From a bacterium (GTDB taxonomy: Bacteria; Bacillota; Clostridia; Oscillospirales; Oscillospiraceae): a stretch of 57,730 nucleotides of DNA. The position numbers and the translations under genes were made by a program. The stretch lies in contig JAHYYS010000003.1 in assembly GCA_019424865.1 (NCBI GenBank), positions 1 through 57,730 of the forward strand, given 5' to 3'. Below the pieces are notes generated by a model that was not told where the DNA came from, searched no databases, and worked only from the letters and a program-made list of their open reading frames with translations. Shown one piece after another: positions 15,100 to 22,547 of this stretch (positions within the stretch are counted from its first letter, which is position 1; the number at the start of each line of letters is the position of its first letter).

Positions 15100-16383
15100 T
15101 TACACAGGGAATACCAGCAGAGCGCCGGCACTCAGGGCCAACAGACGGATGAAGTACTGGGGAATGGTGAACTTCCAGAACTCAGTCAGGGTGTAGTTGC
15201 CCAGACCCATGCACATGGCGGGCAGGCCGTCAATAGGCAGGAAGTGGCCGCACCAGCCGGATATCACGATAGCAGAGGCAGCGGCAGTGGGGTCCCAGCC
15301 CAGGTTGACACAGGTGGCCACGGCCATGGGTGCAAATACCAGCACGGTGCCGATGGTGGAACCGGTCATGGTGGCCAGCACGCTGGTGAGGATACAGAAC
15401 ACGAAGATCAGGATGAAGGGGCTGATGTTGCTGCCCAGCATCCCGGCAACGGTCTCGCCCACCAGGTTGGTCAGTCCGGTGACGCCCAGGGCCTCTGCCA
15501 CGCCGATAACGCCGGCGGACATGAGAATGATGGGGGCGCCCAGGTTGCTGCAGATCTCCTTAAAGGTCATAATCTTGGTGAGCAGCAGCACGCACACGGC
15601 GGTAGCCACCACAGCGTATCCCTGGTCGCCGATGTAGCTCTGGGCCACCATGCCGATGACAGAGGCGATGAAGCAGAGATAAATCACATACTCCTGCCAT
15701 TTGGGAAGGTGCTCGCCCTCCTCCACTGCCTCCACGGCCGCCTCGGCCTCGGCGGTCTGGGGCACGTCCTTGACGGGCATGATCTTATAGGCAATCAGGC
15801 ACCAGGCCAGAAAGCCCAGGGACAAAATCAGGTTGACAATGGCAAACTTGAACAGGTCCACGTTCAGGGCCATGCCGCCGGCCTCCAGAACGGCGATGAC
15901 ATAGCCGTACTGCAGGGCGGTGTTCACCGGGATCAGGGGGTGGTTGCAGGCGAAGCCTGCGGGCATCAGGAACTTGGAGCGGGGCAGGGCATTGGTGGAC
16001 GGGATGGTGGACAGCAGGCCCAGAATCATCACATAGTAGGCAGTGGAACCGGTGCCAAAGCAGCTGGTGCCCAGCATGACCACCAGGATGATCAGGACAT
16101 AGGCCTTATAGCCGCCCTTGGTGGCCATGCGTACAATGGCCCGCTTGAACATATTGATAAAGGTTGTTTTTTGAAGGGCCGCGATGATGACCATAAAGGT
16201 GGCCAGCATTACGATGCTGGAATTAGAGAAGCCCCGGAAGGCGGTGGCAATGTCGGTCACTCCGAACAGGACCATCAGCGTACAGGCTACCAGAGGGGCG
16301 GCACCAAAGGGGACCTTGTCTGTCATGATCAGGTAGATCATAAACGCTGTGACAAGAAGCGCAATTATCATTGAGGTTGTCAT
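15100..16383 (-). CDS. SLC13/DASS-type organic-acid permease
   Basis: 427 residues starting at the ATG at 16383, which has AGGAGA 9 bases upstream; the in-frame extension to 16407 is less likely. There are about 10-12 membrane segments. Paired motifs typical of SLC13/ArsB-like carriers are seen: GFSNSSIVMLATFMVI near the start, PAGFACNHPLIPVNTALQ in the first half and TGSTIGTVLVFAPMAVA with SGWCGHFLPIDGLP in the second half. A charged cytoplasmic loop rich in Glu/Ala (about residues 205-230) separates the halves. In this operon it is the likely importer of the sugar acid or other carboxylate broken down by the neighbouring enzymes, probably using a cation gradient. A 140-base gap with a small hairpin separates it from pdxA. 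Confidence 0.88.
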   Translation of the reverse strand: MTTSMIIALLVTAFMIYLIMTDKVPFGAAPLVACTLMVLFGVTDIATAFRGFSNSSIVMLATFMVIIAALQKTTFINMFKRAIVRMATKGGYKAYVLIILVVMLGTSCFGTGSTAYYVMILGLLSTIPSTNALPRSKFLMPAGFACNHPLIPVNTALQYGYVIAVLEAGGMALNVDLFKFAIVNLILSLGFLAWCLIAYKIMPVKDVPQTAEAEAAVEAVEEGEHLPKWQEYVIYLCFIASVIGMVAQSYIGDQGYAVVATAVCVLLLTKIMTFKEICSNLGAPIILMSAGVIGVAEALGVTGLTNLVGETVAGMLGSNISPFILIFVFCILTSVLATMTGSTIGTVLVFAPMAVATCVNLGWDPTAAASAIVISGWCGHFLPIDGLPAMCMGLGNYTLTEFWKFTIPQYFIRLLALSAGALLVFPV

Positions 16384-16523
16384 ATTCTTTTTTCTCCTAC
16401 TTTCCACAAGTTATAGGCACTTGATCTGCAACAACATATTTCCGCAGTCCTCACTCGCCCCGGAATTTTGGGGCCGGCTGTGGGGCAAGGCGGGGGAACA
16501 GGCCGCCAGGCCTGCGCAGGAGC

Positions 16524-17597
16524 TTATGGGGCGCACGTTCCCTTTGCCATACGGACGGCATAGTCAATGGCATTGACCAGACTTAGCTCGTTGCTGGTTC
16601 CCTTTCCCGCCAAAGCAAAGCCCGTGCCGTGGTCCACGCTGGTACGGATAATGGGAAGGCCCAGGGTAACGTTTACCCCCTCCACAGCCTTCCAGGCCTG
16701 GGCTTCCCGATCATAGACAAAGCCCACCGTTTTCAGGGGGATATGGCCCTGGTCGTGGTACATGCACACCACAATGTCGTACCAGCCGCCCAGCGCCTCG
16801 GAAAACACGCTGTCCGGGGGAATGGGGCCGATGGCATTGATGCCCGCCGCCCTGGCGGCTTCAATCGCCGGCTTGATCTCCTGGAGCTCCTCCGTGCCGA
16901 ACAGGCCGTTCTCCCCGCAGTGGGGATTCAGACCGGCTACAGCCACCTTGGGGTTTTCAATCCCCATATCCCTGCAGGCCTTGTCTGCAATCTGGATTAC
17001 CTCCAGCACACGGTCCTTCTTTACCCGGTCGCAGGCCTCCCGCAGGGAGACGTGGGTGGACACATGGACCACACGCAAATCGTGGTGGGCCAGCATCATG
17101 GTGTACTTCTTGGTGTGCGTGTAAGCGGCATAGATCTCCGTGTGGCCGTCAAAATGGGTGTACCCGTCTGAGTTCTCCCCGTGATAGAACTCCAGCGCTT
17201 TGTTCATGGCCTCCTTGTTTAGGGCGTTGGTACAGGTGGCGTCCAGCTGGCCGTCCATGGCCAGCTGGATGACCTTTTTCACGCACTGGAAGGCTGCGTT
17301 GCCTCCCTCTATGCTCACCTGGCCAATGGGGAAGGTCTTCACGTCCGAAATCAGCTCCAGATGGAGCACGTCGATGGTGCCCGGCTGGAACTTGGCGTCG
17401 CTCACCTGCCCGCAGCGGTGGATTTGAATGTCCGGACGGCCCACAAAGCGTGCGGCCTGCTCAATCATCTTGGCATCGCCCACCACAATGGGGCGGCAGC
17501 GGTCATACAAATCGGCGTGGGCGAGGGCCTTGACGGTAATCTCCGGCCCGTTGCCCGCGGGGTCGCCCATGGTGATGCCTACAATGGGTTTGCTCAT
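16524..17597 (-). CDS. PdxA-family 4-phosphate dehydrogenase, probably four-carbon acid sugar type (PdxA2)
   Basis: 357 residues from the ATG at 17597 (AGGAGG 8 bases upstream). It shows the PdxA signatures: ITMGDPAGNGPEITVKA, the three metal-site His regions (AHHDLRVVHVSTHVSL, and MYHDQGHIPLK near the end) and AGLNPHCGENGLFG. PdxA itself makes a pyridoxal precursor, but the paralogous PdxA2 oxidises and decarboxylates D-threonate or D-erythronate 4-phosphate to dihydroxyacetone phosphate and is encoded with a DUF1537 kinase, exactly the context here (kinase at 21005-22297). I therefore favour a catabolic role. It lies 32 bases after the aldolase gene. Confidence 0.88.
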   Translation of the reverse strand: MSKPIVGITMGDPAGNGPEITVKALAHADLYDRCRPIVVGDAKMIEQAARFVGRPDIQIHRCGQVSDAKFQPGTIDVLHLELISDVKTFPIGQVSIEGGNAAFQCVKKVIQLAMDGQLDATCTNALNKEAMNKALEFYHGENSDGYTHFDGHTEIYAAYTHTKKYTMMLAHHDLRVVHVSTHVSLREACDRVKKDRVLEVIQIADKACRDMGIENPKVAVAGLNPHCGENGLFGTEELQEIKPAIEAARAAGINAIGPIPPDSVFSEALGGWYDIVVCMYHDQGHIPLKTVGFVYDREAQAWKAVEGVNVTLGLPIIRTSVDHGTGFALAGKGTSNELSLVNAIDYAVRMAKGTCAP

Positions 17598-17629
17598 ATA
17601 CGTTGCCTCCTCTTTGGTCCCGCTCCGTT

Positions 17630-18541
17630 TCAGCAAAGCCCCTTCTCCTCGTTCTCCTTCAGGACGGCCTTCAGCTCGGCGACCCCCTCGTCGCACAGGT
17701 AGTTAAAGGGCTTGCGGCAGTCGCCCACGGGGTAGCCCAGCAGGTTGACGGCCTTTTTGATGATGGTGTTGGGGTTGCCGAACTTGAACACCCGCTGGAG
17801 GGTGGCCACGGCGTCCTGGTACTCCTGGGCCTTATCCACATCGCCTGCCATAAAGCAGTCATAGATGGAGGCCAGGGCCTTGGGGTACAGGTTGGCCCGG
17901 CCGGCGATGCCGCCCGCGCCGCCCTCTTTCAGGCAGGTAAGAATGCTGCCGTCGTTGCCGGCCAAAACAGCAAAGTTCTTGCCGATGTCCCGGGTCTCCC
18001 GGATATAGGCCTTCAGATTTTCAATGTCGCCGCTGGAGTCCTTGGCGCCCATAATGACGTCCACATCGCGGGCCAACTGGGCCACGGTCTCGGGCAGCAG
18101 CTTGTTGCCGGTGCGGGGCGGGATATTGTAGAGGACAATGGGGATGTTCACATGCTTGGCCACCTCTACATAGTGGTCGTACAGCTCCTTCTGGCTGGCG
18201 GCGGCGAAGCTGGGGGTAATGATGGACAGCACATCGGCGCCCATGGCCTCGGCCCGCTGGCTCATATAGATGGTGTCGCGGGTGGAGATGCAGCCGGTGC
18301 CGGCGTAGACGGGAACGCGGCCCTTTACCTGATCGATGGCGGCCTCCAGGACCTCCTCCTTCTCCTTCATGCTCAGGATATAGCCCTCGCCGTTGGTTCC
18401 AAAGGTAAAGATGCCGTGAACGCCTCCGGCGATCTGACGCTCGATCTGGTTGCGCAGCTCCGGGATGTTCACATCCTCGGTTTCAGGGTACATGGGGGTG
18501 ACGATGGGGACGATAATGCCCTTGAGTTCCACTTGTTTCAT
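17630..18541 (-). CDS. DapA/NanA-family class I aldolase
   Basis: 303 residues with the complete active site of the dihydrodipicolinate synthase/N-acetylneuraminate lyase superfamily: TFGTNGEG (residues 46-53), the Tyr138 in VLYNIPPRTGN, and Schiff-base Lys167 in GAKDSSGD. The start at 18541 has AAGGAG 10 bases upstream. Its place in a sugar-acid operon argues for retro-aldol cleavage of a 2-keto-3-deoxy acid to pyruvate plus an aldehyde rather than lysine synthesis; the neighbouring alcohol dehydrogenase could reduce that aldehyde. A sialic-acid lyase role is possible given the sialidase-like gene two genes upstream, but nanE/nanK partners are absent. Confidence 0.88.
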   Translation of the reverse strand: MKQVELKGIIVPIVTPMYPETEDVNIPELRNQIERQIAGGVHGIFTFGTNGEGYILSMKEKEEVLEAAIDQVKGRVPVYAGTGCISTRDTIYMSQRAEAMGADVLSIITPSFAAASQKELYDHYVEVAKHVNIPIVLYNIPPRTGNKLLPETVAQLARDVDVIMGAKDSSGDIENLKAYIRETRDIGKNFAVLAGNDGSILTCLKEGGAGGIAGRANLYPKALASIYDCFMAGDVDKAQEYQDAVATLQRVFKFGNPNTIIKKAVNLLGYPVGDCRKPFNYLCDEGVAELKAVLKENEEKGLC

Positions 18542-18594
18542 AGCGCGCTTCTCCTTTTTTTCTGAAAAATTATCTATGTGCGGCTGTGTTCCGG

Positions 18595-19761
18595 TCACAT
18601 AATCTCCTGATACAGGCGGCGGGCGTCATCAGGGGTGACCTCCCGGGGATTGTTCACCAGAAGGCGCTGAACCTCCATGCCGGCGGCCACCAGGCCCTCC
18701 AAATCCTCCTCGGGCACCCCGAATTCCTTCAGGCTGGTGGGGATGTCCAGGTGCTTGACAATGGCCTCCAGCCGGGCAATGATCCAGGCGGACTTCTCGG
18801 CCGCGGTCTTGCAGGTCTTCACCTGGTCGTGGCAGCAGCGGTCATAGGCGGCAGCCAGGCGATCCTGGCAGGCCGGCTCATTAAAGCGCATCACCGGCGC
18901 CAGAAGGATGGCGTTGGACACGCCGTGGGCGATGTGGTACTTGCCCCCCAGCGGATAACTCAGGGCGTGGACGGCGGTGGTTCCGGAGGCGGTGATGGCC
19001 AGGCCGCCGTAGTAAGCGGCAATCTGCATCCGGTTTTTCTCCACCATGGCCTCCGGGTCATCGCAGGCCTTCTCGATGTTGTTGAGAATCAGGTCCAGGC
19101 CTTCCAGGGCATACAGGTCGCTGAAGGGGTTGGCCTTGTTGCTGGTGAAGCACTCGATGCAGTGGGCCAGGGCATCTACGCCTGTGGCGGCGGCGATCTT
19201 ACGAGGCAGGTTTTTAATCATCCGGGCATCCAGAATCACATAGTCGGCAATCATATTCTCGTTGACGATGCCCACCTTCAGCTCCTTCTCGGGGACGGCC
19301 ACGATGGCGTTGGGCGTCACCTCGGCGCCGGTGCCGGCGGTGGTGGGGATGAGGATGATGGGCACGCACTTTTTCGCCCGGCCGGGGTCGTCCAGCAGCT
19401 CCTTGACGCCGTACGCATCGGTGACCAGCACGCTGGCCAGCTTGGCCGCATCCATCACGCTGCCCCCGCCGCAGGCCACAATCATATCGGCGCCGCTCTC
19501 CTTGAACTGGTCCACCACCTTCTGCACGGCCATATAGCTGGGCTCGGCAGGCAGGTCATCCAGCACATAGTAGTCCGCGCCGGCCGCCTGGACGGCGGAC
19601 TCGGGCAGGTCAAACAGGCCTGCGGAGCGGATGCCCTTGTCGGTGAACATAGCCACGCGCTTCACCCCGTTGCTCTTCAGGATGGCGGTGATGTTGTCCA
19701 TGGCGTTTTCCCCGCCATAGACGGCGTGGGGCATTTTCAGATTATAGGTAGTCAGCATCAT
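18595..19761 (-). CDS. Iron-containing alcohol dehydrogenase
   Basis: 388 residues of the group III (iron-activated) dehydrogenase family. NAD(P) binding is shown by CGGGSVMDAAKLAS at about residues 93-106 and IPTTAGTGAEVTPNA; metal-site residues are in GVDALAHCIECF and HALSYPLGGKYHIAHG. The start could be either of two adjacent ATG codons (19761 or 19758) after GGAGG. It is 40 bases downstream of the sialidase-like gene and is translated in the same operon. It most likely interconverts an aldehyde/alcohol or hydroxy-acid/keto-acid intermediate of the pathway; substrate not deducible. Confidence 0.92.
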   Translation of the reverse strand: MMLTTYNLKMPHAVYGGENAMDNITAILKSNGVKRVAMFTDKGIRSAGLFDLPESAVQAAGADYYVLDDLPAEPSYMAVQKVVDQFKESGADMIVACGGGSVMDAAKLASVLVTDAYGVKELLDDPGRAKKCVPIILIPTTAGTGAEVTPNAIVAVPEKELKVGIVNENMIADYVILDARMIKNLPRKIAAATGVDALAHCIECFTSNKANPFSDLYALEGLDLILNNIEKACDDPEAMVEKNRMQIAAYYGGLAITASGTTAVHALSYPLGGKYHIAHGVSNAILLAPVMRFNEPACQDRLAAAYDRCCHDQVKTCKTAAEKSAWIIARLEAIVKHLDIPTSLKEFGVPEEDLEGLVAAGMEVQRLLVNNPREVTPDDARRLYQEIM

Positions 19762-19801
19762 AAATTCCTCCTTGCTGGTTTCTTGCTGGTTTCCTTCCGG
19801 C

Positions 19802-20965
19802 TTATTTGCAGCCCTGGGCGGCGGTGGGATTGTACAGGCCCACCTTTTCCCGCTTCTCGCCCAGGACATCCCCCTCACGGAAGCGGACATACTTCATGGC
19901 GTCCCGGGTCCATGCCGCATAGGCCAGGTGGAGCATCCCGTCCCTGGACTGCATCAGATAGGGATATTCATACTGCTTGTTGTTGGTTTTGTTCTCGTCG
20001 CCGATATAGCCCTCGCCCCGCTCCATCCAGCGGATGACGGGGAAGGTCAGGCCGCCGTCCTCGCTGAGGGCCACCGCCACCGGGCAGCGCAGGCCGGGCC
20101 AGGCCGCCTTGCCGGGCTGGGGGTCGGGGGTGCAGGTGGGGTTGTAGGCGATGGCCACCCGGCCGCTCTGAAGCTTGATGGCGCTGATGCTGGAGTTGTT
20201 GTTGGGCAGGGGGGTGGGCTTGGGCTCGCTCCAGGTCTCGCCGTAGTCAAAGGACTCGCTGCGGTGGATCCGGTAGGCCTCCCGGTTGCGCATAAAGGCC
20301 ACCAGATGGCCGGGCTCCAGCTCTACCACGTTGGCATGGACATGGCCGTTGGACTTGGGCATCATCACCATGCGCCAGGTCTTGCCCTGGTCGTCGGAGA
20401 TGCGGAATGCGGTGGGGTCGCCGGACAGGCCCTCGGCGGAGTCGGTGCACAGCCAGTTGGAGAAAATCCACCGGCCATTGGACAGCACCTGGATAGGCTG
20501 GCGGCAGAAGGTGCCCTCCTCGGGGAAGACAGTCTCATAGGGCCCCCAGGTCCGGCCGCCGTCGGTGCTCTTCTGGCAGCGGACCACGGCGGTGAACTGC
20601 ATGTTGTCCTTGCCCGCCTGCCGGTCCAGCTGGGCGGTGTACATACACCAGGCCGCCCCGTCGGGGCCGTAGAACAAAGAGGGGTTCTGCTCGCTGCGCA
20701 GGGGGTCGTTGGAGACATCCACCGGCTCGGTCCACGAGCCGCTGTCCTTCTCCAGCCGGGAGCAGACGATGTGCACATCGGCGTTGCCCTCGAAGGAGCC
20801 GGCAAACCATACGCACAGCAGATCTCCGTTGGGCAGCTCCAGCAGGGCGGGCCCGTGCCCGCTGCGGTAACCGCCGTTGGGGATGCGTGCCTCTGCGGTC
20901 CCCATTTCCTCGTTCCAATAGACCCGTCCGTCCGGGGTCAGACCAGGTAGCTTCGGATAATCCAT
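19802..20965 (-). CDS. Cytoplasmic sialidase/BNR-repeat family protein
   Basis: 387 residues with at least four Asp-box (BNR) motifs: STDGGRTW, SDDQGKTW, SFDYGETW and SEDGGLTF, spaced along a six-bladed beta-propeller as in exo-sialidases. The N-terminal IPNGGYRSGHGPALLELPNGDLL is typical of this branch. There is no signal peptide (MDYPKLPGLTPDGRV), so it would act inside the cell on an imported small glycoconjugate, unlike secreted sialidases. The arginine triad cannot be assigned with certainty by eye. The start at 20965 has AGGAGG 10 bases upstream. Whether it cleaves sialic acid or another acidic sugar linkage is open. Confidence 0.85.
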   Translation of the reverse strand: MDYPKLPGLTPDGRVYWNEEMGTAEARIPNGGYRSGHGPALLELPNGDLLCVWFAGSFEGNADVHIVCSRLEKDSGSWTEPVDVSNDPLRSEQNPSLFYGPDGAAWCMYTAQLDRQAGKDNMQFTAVVRCQKSTDGGRTWGPYETVFPEEGTFCRQPIQVLSNGRWIFSNWLCTDSAEGLSGDPTAFRISDDQGKTWRMVMMPKSNGHVHANVVELEPGHLVAFMRNREAYRIHRSESFDYGETWSEPKPTPLPNNNSSISAIKLQSGRVAIAYNPTCTPDPQPGKAAWPGLRCPVAVALSEDGGLTFPVIRWMERGEGYIGDENKTNNKQYEYPYLMQSRDGMLHLAYAAWTRDAMKYVRFREGDVLGEKREKVGLYNPTAAQGCK

Positions 20966-21004
20966 TTTCGTTGTCCTCCTTTGTCGTACGTGTTTCCTAT
21001 CATT

Positions 21005-22297
21005 TCAGGCATTTACCGCCTGCGGCTTACACATTTCTTCCGGGCCGGCCAGCAGCCGGGCCAAATCAGTCACCAGGGTCTCCTGGCCGAAGCCGCCCGA
21101 CTTGGTCAGAACGCAGCGGGTGTGGCCCTGATAGGTCACAAGGGAGAGAACCACGCCGGAGGACAGCTCGCATACAGGCTCCACCTGGTCGACCCCCATA
21201 TAGTTCATGCACTGCAGGAGGGTATCTCCTCCGGTAATCAGAAGGGTCCCCACATTGGGATCCGGGAACAGCTTGCTGACCAGGTATCCCACCGTCTGAG
21301 AAATTCCAAGGCGGATACCATCCAAATCAATACCGTGGCGCCGGGCATAGTCCTGGGTAAGCCGGCTGTCTCCCGGATCATTGGTATCCAGGATAAAGGG
21401 ATTGTACCGGGCCACGCTGTCCTGAAGGGCGGCCAGCTCCCGCTTCCCCTGGTTCGTCTGCCAATAGCCGGGCTGGAGCTTCTGCTCCGGTGTCATCTGC
21501 CGCCGCACAATACCGGAGCGCTCCGCCGCCTCCATCTGAGCCACCGTGATGGGGTTCACGCTGCCGCATATCACCAGCAGCCTCCTGTCCAGCTTTGGCA
21601 TCTCCACGCATTTTCCGCACGTCAGTCCCAGCAGCCCCGGCAGCGCGCCTCCGAAGCCGGCACAGCCGGCCATGATATGCAGTCGGCCGCTCTGCAAAAG
21701 CCGCTGCCCCGTACCGGCCAGTTCCTGATCTGTTGTCCCGTCAAAGACCAGAATGCCATCCTCTTCCGGCAGGGGATCCCCCGCTTTCAGGGCTGGGCTC
21801 ACATGCACAGGGACGCCGCTCTGTTCCCCAAGGATCTGTGCCACATGGGAGTGCCGTACCGGCTCAAAGGGGTCCTGTCCAAACACACTCTCTGCTACGG
21901 GCACTCCCTTGATCAGGTGGACACCCCCCTGGGTTGTCCGCCCCATCTTGGGGTAGGCGGGCAGAAACGGCAGCTGCTTTTGGCCGCTGGCCCGCAGCAG
22001 CGCGGTCAATTCCGCGCCGATATTGCCCCGCAGGGCGGAATCCGTCTTTTTGTAGATATATTGCACGCCTAGGGCCTCCGCCTGCCGGACAAGCTTCTCC
22101 ACTACGGCATAGGCCCGCTCTGGCGGAAGATGCCGAGTCTCGGCATCTATTACCAGCACCTGAACATCTTCCCCGCGGGCAGCCAAGTCCACATCTCCGC
22201 CCACGATCACCCGGGTTTGGACCCCGCTGGCGGCAAACTGTACACCAGTATCCAAGGCCCCGGTGAAATCATCGGCAATCATTAACAAAGAGGCCAT
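21005..22297 (-). CDS. Four-carbon acid sugar kinase family protein (DUF1537)
   Basis: 430 residues, the usual length of DUF1537 kinases such as the D-threonate, D-erythronate and 3-oxo-tetronate kinases. The N-terminal substrate domain shows IADDFTGALDTGVQFA and YKKTDSALRGNIGAEL with AYPKMGRTTQGG; the C-terminal nucleotide domain shows VICGSVNPIT and TLLITGGDTLLQ near the end. The start at 22297 follows AAGGAGAGTGG. It is the first gene of the seven-gene operon and is divergent from the PrpR-type regulator. Together with PdxA2 it would convert a C4 aldonate to its 4-phosphate and then to dihydroxyacetone phosphate. Exact stereoisomer is unknown. Confidence 0.93.
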   Translation of the reverse strand: MASLLMIADDFTGALDTGVQFAASGVQTRVIVGGDVDLAARGEDVQVLVIDAETRHLPPERAYAVVEKLVRQAEALGVQYIYKKTDSALRGNIGAELTALLRASGQKQLPFLPAYPKMGRTTQGGVHLIKGVPVAESVFGQDPFEPVRHSHVAQILGEQSGVPVHVSPALKAGDPLPEEDGILVFDGTTDQELAGTGQRLLQSGRLHIMAGCAGFGGALPGLLGLTCGKCVEMPKLDRRLLVICGSVNPITVAQMEAAERSGIVRRQMTPEQKLQPGYWQTNQGKRELAALQDSVARYNPFILDTNDPGDSRLTQDYARRHGIDLDGIRLGISQTVGYLVSKLFPDPNVGTLLITGGDTLLQCMNYMGVDQVEPVCELSSGVVLSLVTYQGHTRCVLTKSGGFGQETLVTDLARLLAGPEEMCKPQAVNA

Positions 22298-22401
22298 GGG
22301 CCACTCTCCTTTTCTACCACACTATATACAACACATATTGGCTTTATCGGTTTGTATTTTATTGGCTTTCTGTACAGACAACAATCAGAATCCGAATTGC
22401 A

Positions 22402-22473
22402 TCTGTTTATAATTGAAACTTTTGAGTCGATTCTTACCATTTTGTTTAAAATAACGTTTCATTTATAAACAAA
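22402..22473. promoter_or_regulatory. Inverted repeat between acid-sugar operon and its regulator
   Basis: TCTGTTTATAATTGAAAC (22402-22419) and the inverse copy GTTTCATTTATAAACAAA (22456-22473) match at 16 of 18 positions with centres 54 bases apart, in the AT-rich gap between the divergent genes. This fits two operators for a looping regulator, most simply the adjacent PrpR-type protein. Confidence 0.6.
22442..22469 (+). promoter_or_regulatory. Possible sigma-A promoter of the PrpR-type regulator
   Basis: TTGTTT (22442-22447) and TATAAA (22464-22469) are separated by 16 bases, and the -10 box lies inside the right operator arm, so binding there would block transcription of the regulator gene. 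No sigma-54 (GG-N10-GC) element was seen. Confidence 0.35.
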
Positions 22474-22547
22474 TTTCTTGCTGTTTGGGCGAGCTTATGT
22501 TACAATTTAAAACGATTGAAGCTGTTTTTGGAAAGGGTGTGGATTGT

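Noticed and set aside
16524..17597. Vitamin B6 biosynthesis role for the PdxA-family protein
   Set aside because: Context with a DUF1537 kinase and transport/catabolic genes favours the PdxA2 catabolic branch; no other pyridoxine genes are nearby.
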